DNA of 64,000 nucleotides from Novosphingobium piscinae (GCF_014230355.1 NZ_JACLAX010000005.1:159291-223290), one strand, 5' to 3'; numbered from the stretch's first letter, positions 27,340 through 36,510 are shown. The notes: generated by a model from the sequence alone, not told the origin. Numbers and translations: made by a program.

Positions 27340-27942
27340 ATGGAAATCATCCTCCTCGAGCGCATCGAGAAGCTCGGCTCCATCGGCGACGTGGTCAACG
27401 TCAAGGATGGCTATGCCCGCAACTTCCTGCTCCCGAACAAGAAGGCGCTGCGCGCCAACGAAGCCAACCGCAAGGTCTTCGAGGCCAACCGCGCCAAGAT
27501 CGAAGCTGACAACGCGGCCCGCCGCGCCGAGGCCGAGGTCCACTCGAAGGACGTCGAAGGCAAGCAGGTCGTCCTGATCCGCGCCGCCTCGAACGCCGGC
27601 CAGCTCTATGGCTCGGTGTCGGTCCGCGATATCGTCGATGCCCTCAACGCCGATGGCGCCAAGGTGTCGAAGGCGATGATCGTGCTCGAGCGCCCGATCA
27701 AGACGATCGGCGTGTTCGACGTGCGCGTCGCGCTGCACCCTGAAGTGGCCGTAGGCGTCAAGGTGAACGTCGCCCGTTCGCCCGACGAGGCCGAACTGCA
27801 GGCCCAGGGCGTCAACGTGATCGACGCCATGTTCGAGACCGAGACCGCGGGCTTCACCGAGGCCTACGATCCGAACGCCGAACCCGGCGAGATCCCGGCC
27901 GACCTGCTCGACGAGCCCGCCGAGGGCGCCGCCGAAGCCTGA
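27340..27942 (+). CDS. rplI: 50S ribosomal protein L9
   Basis: This is a 200-residue protein. The N-terminal L9 signature is clear (EIILLERIEKLGSIGDVV, then VKDGYARNFLLPNKKA). It has a long connecting helix (VFEANRAKIEADNAARRAEAE) and a C-terminal RNA-binding domain followed by an acidic tail ending EPAEGAAEA. L9 sits at the base of the L1 stalk and affects reading-frame maintenance. It ends the rpsF operon and is followed by an obvious intrinsic terminator. The C-terminus is longer than the ~150 residues of E. coli, as is usual in alphaproteobacteria. Confidence 0.97.
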   Translation: MEIILLERIEKLGSIGDVVNVKDGYARNFLLPNKKALRANEANRKVFEANRAKIEADNAARRAEAEVHSKDVEGKQVVLIRAASNAGQLYGSVSVRDIVDALNADGAKVSKAMIVLERPIKTIGVFDVRVALHPEVAVGVKVNVARSPDEAELQAQGVNVIDAMFETETAGFTEAYDPNAEPGEIPADLLDEPAEGAAEA

Positions 27943-28527
27943 TCGGCTGCCGGCTTGCCGGACCTGCAAGAGCCCTCGTCCCCCGGGACGGGGGCTTTTT
28001 GCTTCAGGGGGCCGCGAAGGGCGCCAGCGCCCCCGGCGCGTGACCGAGATCGAGGGCCGGTTTGCAGCGGGTTACCGACGCAGGCGTTCTCCCCGGCACG
28101 CGGAGGAGGGGGACATGTCCACTCACTGCCCCAGGCGGACAACCGGATCCAGCCCGTTGCTGCGCAGCGCCGGATGGCGGGGGCTCCTGCCTGAACCTGG
28201 CGCGGGCGGCGCCGAAGTCGGATAGACCAGAAATAAGTGTTTATACTTATACGCCGACTGTCGGCAAGGCGGGGTTCCGACAGATGATCGGGATGACCTG
28301 ACCTATAGTGTCAGACCGCCGGCTGTCCGCAAAAGTTGACGCTTAAATTGATCGTTCGACTTTACATGTCAACGGGTGTAAGCTGCCGTCATCAGACCAG
28401 ACCGGGTTCTGATGATGCTATAGTGCATCCGGGTCGCGAGGTCGGCGGGTCATGCGCCAATTGAGAACAAGAATGGGTCAACCATAGCGCGTGCAGCGCC
28501 CTTCGCGCCTTGAGAAAGGCGTGCGTT
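27943..28527. other. Intergenic region with terminator, inverted repeats and an AT-rich centre
   Basis: These 585 bases contain the rplI terminator and then no gene. From about 28225 the base composition drops markedly. Dyads are visible at CTGTCGG/CCGACAG (28258-28264, 28277-28283), GTTGACG/GTCAAC (around 28336-28374) and CATCAGA/TCTGATG (28390-28396, 28408-28414). They lie upstream of the Cas2-like orphan gene and may form its control region or mark acquired DNA. Confidence 0.5.
27971..28000 (+). terminator. Intrinsic terminator of the rpsF-rpsR-rplI operon
   Basis: The stem arms are AGCCCTCGTCC (27971-27981) and GGACGGGGGCT (27986-27996), with one T-G wobble, a CCCG loop and a run of five T. 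It follows the rplI stop codon by 28 bases and matches the canonical intrinsic terminator. Confidence 0.92.
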
Positions 28528-28896
28528 ATGTCGTGTTACTTGATTACGTGCGGGACCAGTTGGTCGCGCCCCCCAAGTGCCTTGCGCGAACTCATGACGG
28601 CCTGGGGTGCCGTGCAGTTTGCGGACTCGGTTTGGGCCGTGGCCAACATGCTGGGTCCTGCCAGCGCCGTTCGCGACCTCGTCCTGAAGGTCCTGCCCGC
28701 ACATTCCCGGGTGATCGTCACCGAATTCGACGCCGATGCGGATTGGGCCACCAACAGCGCCACCGATCCGGCGATCGCCTGGCTCTCCGGGCTGCCGCTG
28801 GCCTTGCAGGAGGAGCACGGCGAGAAGGTCGATCGGCCCAGGCGGGTCCGCGAGCTGGCCGGGATCACCGCCGCAGGGCCATGGCACGATGATTAG
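28528..28896 (+). CDS. Small protein with possible Cas2/SinR-like fold
   Basis: This is a 122-residue protein starting at ATG 28528, with GAAAGG upstream. The strand-helix pattern of MSCYLITCG, LRELMTAWG, FADSVWAVANM and VIVTEFDADADWA resembles the SinR/Cas2-like ferredoxin family, where a YLI strand is followed by a helix and a DS(V/T)W(A/V) strand. The Asp at the end of the first strand, catalytic in Cas2, reads Cys-Gly here, so nuclease activity is doubtful. No CRISPR array or cas genes are visible. It lies alone between structured AT-rich DNA and the AMP nucleosidase gene. The fold assignment is an inference from pattern only. Confidence 0.6.
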   Translation: MSCYLITCGTSWSRPPSALRELMTAWGAVQFADSVWAVANMLGPASAVRDLVLKVLPAHSRVIVTEFDADADWATNSATDPAIAWLSGLPLALQEEHGEKVDRPRRVRELAGITAAGPWHDD

Positions 28897-29152
28897 CGCC
28901 CCGCCCCCTGCCCCCAGCCCCCTACCCCAGCCCCCTGCCCCCGCCCGCGCGCTGTCCTACACGGCCCGTCCGTGTCACCCTGCGGGCGGCTCTTTCCCGT
29001 GTTGATCATTCCCCCCACCGCGAACTTCACTTCGTGTCGCGCGCAAGCGTGAGCTTCGTGATGTTCGCCCGGCATCCCGGCGCTCCCGCCGCCGCCGCAC
29101 CATCATCCCTGGGGCTATTTGCCTTGTCACCAAACCCGCGTTATCTGTCGCC
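28897..29152. other. Intergenic: C-rich/G-quadruplex tract and hairpin before amn
   Basis: These 256 bases have no gene. They begin with eight C-runs of 3-5 bases (28899-28946), the CTGTCCTACA motif at 28952-28961, and an inverted repeat GCGAACTTCAC / GTGATGTTCGC (29020-29030, 29058-29068, one mismatch). The features could shape transcription into amn. Confidence 0.5.
28899..28946 (-). other. Potential G-quadruplex (eight G-runs on the minus strand)
   Basis: On the minus strand the tract reads as eight runs of 3-5 G separated by one or two bases (C-runs at 28899, 28904, 28911, 28918, 28925, 28931, 28938 and 28944). This greatly exceeds the usual four-run G-quadruplex rule. It lies just after the stop of the Cas2-like gene and 206 bases before amn. 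Confidence 0.7.
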
Positions 29153-30586
29153 ATGCAGAACCCAGCCACGATCATCGCCGAACTGACCCGCCTCCACGAC
29201 GAGGCCGTCGCCACGCTCCGCGCGGATATCTCCGCCTATGTCGAGCACGGCACCCTCCCCCCGCCCGAACGCCGCAGCAGCCATGCCTGGTGCTATCCGG
29301 AGCTGCGCGTGCATTACGCCGGACAGGAGACCCGTCCCGATCTGGCCCGCGCCTTCGGACGGCTGAGCCAGGACGGCACCTATGGCTGCACGATCACACG
29401 CCCGGCCATCTTCGCGGATTACCTGACCGAGCAGCTCGAACTGCTGATGGCCGATTACGAGGTGGAGATCGAGGTGGTGCGTTCCACCCAGGACATTCCC
29501 TTCCCCTATGTGATCGACGCCAGCTCGGGCCTCGGCGGGGTGAGCCCGGCCGATCTGGCGCGGTTCTTCCCGACGACCGAGCTGGCGATGATCGGCGACG
29601 AGCTGGCCGACGGGATTGACCTGTCGCTGCCCGACGCGCCGATGCCGCTGGCTCTGTTCGACGGGCTGCGCACCGATTTCAGCCTGGCCCGGCTGGCGCA
29701 CTACACCGGGACCAGCCCCGAACACTTCCAGCGCTACATTCTGTTCACCAACTATCACCGCTATGTCGATGAATTCGTGGACTGGGCCGGCCAGCAGCTG
29801 GGAGGCGAGGACTTTACCGCGCTGGCCGGGGCCGGCGGGCTCTACCTCGACGCCATGACCGAGAACGCGCGCGAGCGGATGTCGGACACCGCCTGGCGTC
29901 GCCACCAGATGCCGGCCTACCACCTGATCGCGCCGGACCGCGGCGGGATCACCCTGGTCAACATCGGGGTCGGCCCGTCCAACGCCAAGACGATCTGCGA
30001 TCACCTCGCCGTGCTGCGCCCCGAGGCCTGGTTGATGATCGGCCACTGCGGCGGGCTGCGCGATACGCAGAAGATCGGCGACTATGTGCTGGCCCACGCC
30101 TACCTGCGCGACGATCACGTGCTGGACGACGTGCTGCCGCCGGAGATCCCGGTCCCGGCGATCGCCGAGATCCAGGTTGCCCTGGCCCATGCGGCCGAAC
30201 TGGTCAGCGGCGACAGCGGTGCCAATCTCAAGAAGCGCATGCGCACCGGCACCGTGGTGACCACCGACGATCGCAACTGGGAGCTGCGCTACACCCAGTC
30301 GGCGCGCCGCCTGTCGCTGTCGCGCGCGGTCGGGATCGACATGGAAAGCGCGACGATCGCCGCCCAGGGCTATCGCTTCCGCGTGCCCTACGGCACCCTG
30401 TTATGCGTCTCGGACAAGCCGCTGCACGGCGAGATCAAGCTGCCCGGCCAGGCCAACCGCTTCTACGAGGAGGCGATCGGCGCCCACCTCAAGATCGGCA
30501 CCACCGCCTGCGCGCTGCTCAAGGCCGAGGGCGCGCGGCTCCACTCGCGCAAGCTGCGGGCATTCAACGAACCCCCGTTCCGCTGA
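29153..30586 (+). CDS. amn: AMP nucleosidase
   Basis: This 477-residue enzyme matches the family length of about 480. An N-terminal regulatory domain precedes a nucleoside-phosphorylase-like catalytic domain with ITLVNIGVGPSNAKTICDHLAVL, MIGHCGGLRDTQ, then IDMESATIAA and CVSDKPLHGE. It hydrolyses AMP to adenine and ribose 5-phosphate, controlling adenylate levels, and is usually activated by MgATP and inhibited by phosphate. It is a lone gene on the plus strand, followed by a convergent chemoreceptor-type gene. The start is the ATG at 29153; no other in-frame start gives a better N-terminus. Confidence 0.95.
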   Translation: MQNPATIIAELTRLHDEAVATLRADISAYVEHGTLPPPERRSSHAWCYPELRVHYAGQETRPDLARAFGRLSQDGTYGCTITRPAIFADYLTEQLELLMADYEVEIEVVRSTQDIPFPYVIDASSGLGGVSPADLARFFPTTELAMIGDELADGIDLSLPDAPMPLALFDGLRTDFSLARLAHYTGTSPEHFQRYILFTNYHRYVDEFVDWAGQQLGGEDFTALAGAGGLYLDAMTENARERMSDTAWRRHQMPAYHLIAPDRGGITLVNIGVGPSNAKTICDHLAVLRPEAWLMIGHCGGLRDTQKIGDYVLAHAYLRDDHVLDDVLPPEIPVPAIAEIQVALAHAAELVSGDSGANLKKRMRTGTVVTTDDRNWELRYTQSARRLSLSRAVGIDMESATIAAQGYRFRVPYGTLLCVSDKPLHGEIKLPGQANRFYEEAIGAHLKIGTTACALLKAEGARLHSRKLRAFNEPPFR

Positions 30587-30615
30587 CGCGGCTGCGGGGG
30601 TCGGCCGGCCACGGG

Positions 30616-32064
30616 CTAGGCGGCCCGGCGGACCGGGTCCTGCCCGGGTCGGCCGTCATCCGGATGCGTGTGAAACCGGGCGACCAGGCCACTCAGCCGT
30701 CCTGCCTCGGAGGCGAGGCTGCGGGCCGCGGCGGTCGCCTGCTCAACCATGGCGGCATTCTGCTGGGTCATGCTGTCCATCTGCCGGATCGCGGCATTGA
30801 TCTGGGAAAGCTCGGCCGACTGCCCCTGCGACGTCTCGGCGATCGTGGCAACGGTGATCGCGACCTCCTCGACCATTGCGGCGATCTTGCCGAAGGTCTC
30901 GCCCGAGGTCCGCACCAGCAGGGCACCACGGTCCACCTCGGACGAGCTGTCGCGGATCAGCGCCTTGATCTCGCTGGCTGCCTGGGCCGAGCGCTGGGCC
31001 AGCGCCCGCACCTCGTTGGCGACCACGGCGAAGCCCTTGCCGCTCTCGCCGGCCCGTGCCGCCTCGACCCCGGCGTTGAGCGCCAGCAGGTTGGTCTGGA
31101 AAGCGATACCGTCGATCACGTCGACGATCTTGCCGATCTCCTGGGCAGAGCTCTGGATGTCGTCCATCGCCGCGACCGCCTCGTGCACCACTGCGCCGCC
31201 CTCGCTGGCCTCGCGCCGGGTGGTCTCGGCCGCGACGCGGGCCCGGCTGGCATCGCCGGCGGTCTCGTTGACGCCCAGCGTCAGCCGCTCGAGCCCGGCC
31301 GCGGTCTCCTCGAGCCGGGCCGCCTGCTGCTCGGTGCGGCGCGCGAGATCGTCCGAGGCCTGGCGGATCTCGCCCGAGCCGGTGTCGATCCCGGTGGCAC
31401 TGCCCGCTACCGCGGCCAGCGCTTCGCTGATCCGCGCCCGCATGTGCTCGAAATCCTGCTCGAGTTGGGCGAACTCGGCGGGCAGGCCCTTGAGCTGGTG
31501 CGTGAAATCACCTTCAGCCAAGGCCGAGAGCGCCGACTGCATCCGCGCGATGACGTGCAGGCGGTTCTGCTCCTCGGCCTTGAAATAGGAGGAGAGCGCC
31601 ACGGTCATGTCGAGCAGGGCCAGCTTGATCAGCGTGCCGATCGGGCCCTTGGCCCGCCGCCCGGCCAGCGGAACGATGCCCTGCCCGATCAGGTCGCCGA
31701 TCATGTCCTCGAGCACCCGGGCATAGCCCCCGATGTACCAGCGGGGTTCCAGCCCGATCCGCGCATGGACCAGGCCGATGGTCTCGGCCTTGTGCAGATA
31801 GGTGGCGTCGGTCTGGTGGCTGAACAGGTAGCGCCAGTGGTCGAGCTGCTTCGAGCGGGCATGCTGCATGCGCTGCGGGCTGTCGAAGAACCGGGCGACC
31901 TGGGGCGTCTGCATGACCTTGGCATAGAACCGCTCGAGCGCCGCCGGTCCGGCCCGCTCGACCACCTGGCTCAAGCGCGGCAGGTGGGCCCAATCGGCCG
32001 GGCCGATGCCGAAGAAGTCGATCTCGGCCTGAACCGAGGGGGTACTGCCCGTGCGTTCATCCAT
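30616..32064 (-). CDS. Globin-coupled sensor / soluble methyl-accepting chemotaxis-type protein (HemAT-like)
   Basis: This is a 482-residue cytoplasmic protein. The ATG at 32064 has GCGGAG upstream; a longer start at 32211 adds unrelated sequence. Residues 1-175 form a protoglobin domain: [23 protein letters not shown], then [15 protein letters not shown], which contains the heme-proximal His. A HAMP-like linker ([14 protein letters not shown]) leads to a signalling domain with the conserved hairpin tip [20 protein letters not shown]. These proteins sense oxygen, and the output domain interacts with CheA/CheW. No che genes are nearby, so it must act on a distant chemotaxis or other pathway. 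No membrane segment is present. Confidence 0.9.
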   Translation of the reverse strand: MDERTGSTPSVQAEIDFFGIGPADWAHLPRLSQVVERAGPAALERFYAKVMQTPQVARFFDSPQRMQHARSKQLDHWRYLFSHQTDATYLHKAETIGLVHARIGLEPRWYIGGYARVLEDMIGDLIGQGIVPLAGRRAKGPIGTLIKLALLDMTVALSSYFKAEEQNRLHVIARMQSALSALAEGDFTHQLKGLPAEFAQLEQDFEHMRARISEALAAVAGSATGIDTGSGEIRQASDDLARRTEQQAARLEETAAGLERLTLGVNETAGDASRARVAAETTRREASEGGAVVHEAVAAMDDIQSSAQEIGKIVDVIDGIAFQTNLLALNAGVEAARAGESGKGFAVVANEVRALAQRSAQAASEIKALIRDSSSEVDRGALLVRTSGETFGKIAAMVEEVAITVATIAETSQGQSAELSQINAAIRQMDSMTQQNAAMVEQATAAARSLASEAGRLSGLVARFHTHPDDGRPGQDPVRRAA

Positions 32065-32786
32065 CGTCACGCTCCGCTTATCTGCTCTGGGTGGAACCCG
32101 GCCGAACAGTGTCCCGCGGCGTGTCCCGCACCCGCGGGACCACCCCGCAGCCATGCGGCGCAGCCCTGCGAGAGAGGCGAAGCGATCCCTGTCCATCCGC
32201 CCGGTTCCCAACGTTCGGATGGCCTGACTGTAGATCCGACAGATCAGGAAACGACTAAACGCCGGTTTTGCGAAACCACGCGCAAATGCCCGGAACGGAT
32301 TAACTCAAGACCACTGTTCTCTGGCATCGATCTCATTGAATACGTCCAGTTGAGAATCGATATCATCTCAGATAATTACTTGTGTTAAAATGAATTTATC
32401 TAGCATTTTGGCAAAATGACCCAACCCCTCAACAAACCATGCTAAGATCGATTCGCAAGAAGAACAATGGCCGCCATGGGCACAGACCCGGCCCATGGCC
32501 GCATCTTGCGATGTTCGGACAACCGCAGCTCATGACGCTCCAGCAAGGCGCCGGCATCCGGTTTTGTCTGGTGCCATCCGTCGGCGGGGGCGGGACAGCA
32601 CTGTCCAGTCTATCGCATCAGCACCGGCAGCGGCGCCGGGCGCGCACGGCCGTTCCCCTGGAGCATGGTTAACGGGACTCGAACGCCTTCCCGAATGAAC
32701 AGGTTGCCTTGATTGCCGATTGGCCGGCCACTGCCCGGCGGCTCGGGGAGGCCGCGCGTTCCGGCGCTCCCCGAGTCGCAGTGGAC
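32065..32786. other. Large AT-rich intergenic region with a consensus-like promoter and hairpin
   Basis: These 722 bases separate the globin-coupled sensor from the M2 peptidase (both minus strand). The centre (about 32270-32460) is clearly less GC-rich than the surroundings. On the plus strand, TTGAGA at 32350-32355 and TAATTA at 32373-32378 are separated by 17 bases, near-consensus for a housekeeping promoter, but no plus-strand gene follows. A perfect 9-base inverted repeat GCCATGGGC/GCCCATGGC lies at 32473-32481 and 32491-32499. A small RNA or decayed gene is possible. No coding frame is convincing. Confidence 0.45.
32350..32378 (+). promoter_or_regulatory. Candidate sigma-70-type promoter pointing into gene-free DNA
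   Basis: TTGAGA and TAATTA with a 17-base spacer resemble -35 and -10 boxes. No gene follows for 400 bases on this strand; the next gene on either strand is antisense. Supporting transcription data are needed. Confidence 0.35.
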
Positions 32787-34616
32787 TTACCAACCGCAGG
32801 TTTCTCCCCTGGTCTGGGTCTTGAGCCACTGCGAGAGCGGTGCAAAATAGCGCAGCATGGCCTTGCCACTCATTTCGCGGGTGCCGGTGAAAGCCTCGAG
32901 CGCATCGGGCCAGGGCTTCGAGGCGCCCATCGCCAGCATCGCGTTCATCTTCTCGCCCACGGCCTTGTTGCCGTAAAACGAACAGCGGTGCAGCGGTCCG
33001 GTCCAGCCGGCCTGCTTGCACGCCGCCTCGTAGAACTGGAACTGCAACAGCCGGGCCAGGAAGTAGCGGGTATAGGGGACCACCGCCGGGACGTGGTACT
33101 TGGCGCCCGGATCGAAGGCGTCGGCCGCTCGCTCGCCGGGGGGCACGATGCCCTGATAGGTCCGACGCATCGCGGTCCAGGCCGTGTTGTAGTCCGCCGG
33201 CTTGACCTGGCCCGAGAACACCTGCCAGCGCCACCGGTCGATCAGCAGGCCGAACGGCAGGAAGGCCACCTTGTCCATCGCCTGCTTGAGCAGCAGCCCG
33301 ATATCCTTGTCGGCACTGGGCACCTGGGCCCGGTCGAGCAGGCCGATCTGCACAAGGTACTCCGGGGTGATCGACAAGGCCATGGTGTCGCCGATCGCCT
33401 CGTGGAAGCCATCGTTGGCGCCATCGAGGTAGAGCGCGGGCTGCTTGTTGTAGGCGCGCTGGTAATAGTTGTGGCCCAGCTCGTGGTGGATCGTCACGAA
33501 GTCGTCGCCATTGATCTTGGTGCACATCTTGATGCGCAGGTCGTCCTTGTTGTCGAGATCCCAGGCCGAGGCGTGGCACACCACCTCGCGGTCGCGCGGC
33601 TTGGTGATCTGCGACCGTTCCCAGAAGGTTGCAGGCAGCGGCGGCAGGCCGATCGAGGTATAGAAACCCTCGCCCGCCTTGACCATCCTGACCTGGTCAT
33701 AGCCCTTGGCCTGCAGCAGATCGCCCACATCGAAACCAAGGTCGCCGGCCCCCTGCGGCGCCACCAGGTCGTAGATGTTGCCCCATTCCTGCGCCCACAT
33801 GTTGCCGAGCAGGTCGGCCCGGATCGGCCCGGTCCGGGCCTGGACCGCATCGCCGTACCTGGCGTTGAGCTTCATCCGGGTGAAGCAGTGAAGCTGCTCG
33901 TAGAGCGGTCGCACCTCGGCCCACAGCTTGTCGGTCAGGGCGGTGAACTGCTCGGGGGTCATGTCATAGTTCGACCGCCACAGCGCACCGGTATCGGCGT
34001 AGCCGAGCTCGCGCGCGCCGGCATTGGCCAGTTCGACCATGCGCACATAGTCGGCCTTGACCGGCTTGCCGACACTGTCGTGCCAGGTCAGCCACATCTC
34101 CTTGAGCTCGGCCGGGTTGCGATTGGTACCCATCGCCTCCTCAATATCGCTGCCGTTGATCGCCTGGCCGCGCAGCGTGCCATGGCCCTTGCCGTAGACG
34201 CCCTGCATCCGTGCCTGCAGGGTGGCCACTTCCTCGGCTGCCCCGGGGGTCGAGGGCGCAGGCAGGACGATCGCGGTGCGCATCCGCGCCAGCTTGCGCG
34301 CCGTGTCATAGGACAGGCCGGGAAGCGGGGCGAACTTCGCCGCGGTCGCGGCATTGCTGACCATCAGCCCGGTCACCGCGGCACCGGCGCGCGCGGTCAG
34401 GGCCTCGGTATCGGGGGTGATGTAGGTCTGGTAGACCCAGTCGGCCTGGGCCTGCTCGACGATCGCCTTGCCATAGGCCGCCTCGGCGCGGGCGACGAAG
34501 GCATCGGCCTCTGTGGTGGTCACCGCAGGCGCATCGGCGGCCCGGGCGGGAGCTACGGCAAGCGGCACCACGGCGAGCCCCGCGGCCAGCGCCGCGAGCG
34601 AGACGAGTTTGGACAT
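32787..34616 (-). CDS. M2 family metallopeptidase (ACE-like peptidyl-dipeptidase)
   Basis: This is a 609-residue exported protein. The ATG at 34616 has GAAGGAACC upstream and gives a Sec signal peptide (SKLVSLAALAAGLAVVPLAV then ARAA). The zinc site HHELGH with the third ligand Glu in GFHEAIGD is intact, the hallmark of angiotensin-converting-enzyme relatives. The family removes C-terminal dipeptides. Bacterial homologues are periplasmic, and their physiological substrates are poorly known. It is followed downstream by a long gene-free region and preceded by the alpha/beta hydrolase gene in the same direction. Confidence 0.93.
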   Translation of the reverse strand: MSKLVSLAALAAGLAVVPLAVAPARAADAPAVTTTEADAFVARAEAAYGKAIVEQAQADWVYQTYITPDTEALTARAGAAVTGLMVSNAATAAKFAPLPGLSYDTARKLARMRTAIVLPAPSTPGAAEEVATLQARMQGVYGKGHGTLRGQAINGSDIEEAMGTNRNPAELKEMWLTWHDSVGKPVKADYVRMVELANAGARELGYADTGALWRSNYDMTPEQFTALTDKLWAEVRPLYEQLHCFTRMKLNARYGDAVQARTGPIRADLLGNMWAQEWGNIYDLVAPQGAGDLGFDVGDLLQAKGYDQVRMVKAGEGFYTSIGLPPLPATFWERSQITKPRDREVVCHASAWDLDNKDDLRIKMCTKINGDDFVTIHHELGHNYYQRAYNKQPALYLDGANDGFHEAIGDTMALSITPEYLVQIGLLDRAQVPSADKDIGLLLKQAMDKVAFLPFGLLIDRWRWQVFSGQVKPADYNTAWTAMRRTYQGIVPPGERAADAFDPGAKYHVPAVVPYTRYFLARLLQFQFYEAACKQAGWTGPLHRCSFYGNKAVGEKMNAMLAMGASKPWPDALEAFTGTREMSGKAMLRYFAPLSQWLKTQTRGETCGW

Positions 34617-34702
34617 CGGTTCGGTTCCTTCAGGCTTTGGTTTCAGTCGCAACGATATGGCGCAAGCCATAGCTCGCCCGACCGCCGATGCAAGCCGGGG
34701 TG

Positions 34703-35458
34703 TCAGCCGGTCAGGAAGGCCACGATCCCCGCGCCGAACTCGCGCTTGGTCACGCTGGTCATGTGCGTCCCGGGCATCGCCGCGTGGGTGGCATTGGGCA
34801 GGACCGCGGCCAGCTCCTCGGCCGAGCCGTTGTCATCGTCCTCGCTCCCGCACAGCAGCAGGGTGGGCATGGTCACCGCGGCGAAATCGCTCACCTGCCC
34901 GGCCTGGAACGATTCCAGCAGCAGCCGCGAGGCGACCAGATCGGTCCCGGTCGATTTCATGAAGGCCTGGGCGAAATAGGCCGGATCGCCGCGCGGAATC
35001 GTGCCGAACCGGGCGATCGCATCAAGGAAGAAGCCGATCCGGCCCGACCAGCGCTGGATGCCCGCCAGCCCCATGCCCGAGAGGATCAGCCGGCGCGGAG
35101 TCAGCCCCGCCTCGGCCACGCCCTTGAGCGCGGTGCGCGCGCCCAGCGAGAAGCCGCACAAGTCATAGTCGGCCAGGCCGAGCTGATCGACCAGCCCGGT
35201 CAGGTCGCGCACCAGCACGTCCTCCGGATAGGCCGCCGGATCGTGCGGATGGGCGCTCTGCCCGTGTGCGCGCAGATCGGGCATGATCGCCTCGAACCCC
35301 GCCGCCGCGATCGCCTCGGCGGTGCCATACTTGATCCAGTTGACCTCGGCGCTGGAAAACAGGCCATGCAGCAGCAGCACCGGACGGCCGGTGCCCAGCC
35401 GATGCACGGCCAGCGGCGCGCCATCGAAACCGGCGAGAAAGGTGGTGGTGACCGGCAC
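34703..35458 (-). CDS. Alpha/beta hydrolase
   Basis: This is a 251-residue protein. It shows LLLHGLFSSAEVNW (oxyanion region), the nucleophile elbow CGFSLGA, Asp in CGSEDDDN and His in PGTHMTS. No signal peptide is present. The fold covers esterases, lipases, dehalogenases and meta-cleavage hydrolases, and nothing in the context decides between them. It lies six bases downstream of the TauE exporter in the same orientation, so the two may form an operon. The substrate is unknown. Confidence 0.88.
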   Translation of the reverse strand: MPVTTTFLAGFDGAPLAVHRLGTGRPVLLLHGLFSSAEVNWIKYGTAEAIAAAGFEAIMPDLRAHGQSAHPHDPAAYPEDVLVRDLTGLVDQLGLADYDLCGFSLGARTALKGVAEAGLTPRRLILSGMGLAGIQRWSGRIGFFLDAIARFGTIPRGDPAYFAQAFMKSTGTDLVASRLLLESFQAGQVSDFAAVTMPTLLLCGSEDDDNGSAEELAAVLPNATHAAMPGTHMTSVTKREFGAGIVAFLTG

Positions 35459-35464
35459 GTGACC

Positions 35465-36241
35465 TCAGCTGAGCAGCTTGAACCCCGACACCAGCAGCAC
35501 GGCTGCCAGCGCCGGCCGCAGGATATGGTCGGGCGAGCGCGAGGACAACAGGCTGCCCACCAGCACCCCGGGGATCGAGCCGATCAGCAGGTTTCCGAGC
35601 AAGACGAAATCGACGCCGCCGATGACCCAGTGCCCGAACCCGGCGACCAGCGTCAGCGGCACGGCATGGGCGATGTCGCTGCCGACGATGCGCGAGACGC
35701 GCAGCGCCGGGTAGAGCATCAGGAGCGCGGTGACCCCGATCGCCCCGGCGCCCACCGATGACACGGTCACCGCCACGCCGATCGCCGCGCCCAGCGCGAT
35801 GGTCGGCCACAGGCTGGCCTCCTCGTCGAGCCGCTCGTGGGTCTTGGCGAACAGCGCGAGCTGCTTCTGGAACAGGGTCGCCACCGCGGTGAGGACCAGC
35901 ATCACCCCGAGCACGGTGACCATCACCGCCGCGGCCCGGCTGCCGGGGCGGCCGAGCTGGCTCAGCACCAGCAGGGTGACGACCGCGGCGGGCACGCTGC
36001 CCAGCGCCAGGCGCCGCACGATGCGCCATTCGACCGTGGCCTTCCAGCCATGCGCGGCCGTGCCGACGGACTTGGTCAGGGCCGCGAAGAGCAGGTCGGT
36101 GCCGACCGCGGTATGCGGGCTCACCCCGAACAGCAGGACCAGGATCGGGGTCATCAGCGAGCCGCCGCCGACCCCGGTCAGCCCGACCAGAAAGCCGACG
36201 AAGAGCCCGGCAATCCCATGCAGCAGATCGAACCCAGCCAC
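35465..36241 (-). CDS. TauE/SafE family sulfite/sulfonate exporter
   Basis: This is a multi-spanning membrane protein of 258 residues from a GTG at 36241. The RBS-like GGGGAGAGG just upstream of this GTG supports it over the ATG at 36286. The N-terminus contains GFLVGLTGVGGGSLMTPIL, the classic TauE/SafE glycine-rich repeat, and a second repeat around GVAVTVSSVGAGAIGVTAL. The family exports sulfite, sulfoacetate or related anions. It overlaps nothing but lies six bases upstream of an alpha/beta hydrolase gene. Upstream is a repeat-rich intergenic region, so its promoter lies among palindromic elements. Confidence 0.88.
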   Translation of the reverse strand: MAGFDLLHGIAGLFVGFLVGLTGVGGGSLMTPILVLLFGVSPHTAVGTDLLFAALTKSVGTAAHGWKATVEWRIVRRLALGSVPAAVVTLLVLSQLGRPGSRAAAVMVTVLGVMLVLTAVATLFQKQLALFAKTHERLDEEASLWPTIALGAAIGVAVTVSSVGAGAIGVTALLMLYPALRVSRIVGSDIAHAVPLTLVAGFGHWVIGGVDFVLLGNLLIGSIPGVLVGSLLSSRSPDHILRPALAAVLLVSGFKLLS

Positions 36242-36510
36242 CAACGCCTCTCCCCGGCCGCGACGCCGCACTTCGCCAACTGCCATAAGGCAAGGCCGAT
36301 CCCGGGCAAGACAATCTCTACTTGCATGGTTGAAGTTTAAGTTTGTCGGTCCGGTACCGGGCCGGCCTTGGCCCCGGGGCACAGCCGCGGCACAAGGCTG
36401 GGGGATGAAGCGGGTTTACGGGTAGCCCGGCCACGCGGCGCACGCGGTTGCACGAAACGCCCCGCCGCTAGTCCGCGTGGACAGGGTTGAAGGTCTGGTT
36501 GCGCCCGATA

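Noticed and set aside
28528..28896. Interpretation of the Cas2-like gene as part of a CRISPR-Cas locus
   Set aside because: There are no cas genes and no direct-repeat array within the window; the upstream repeats are inverted, not direct.
32439..32672. 77-codon plus-strand frame after the candidate promoter
   Set aside because: The sequence is Gly/Arg/His-rich without a ribosome site or recognisable fold. It runs through the hairpin, so a non-coding reading is safer.
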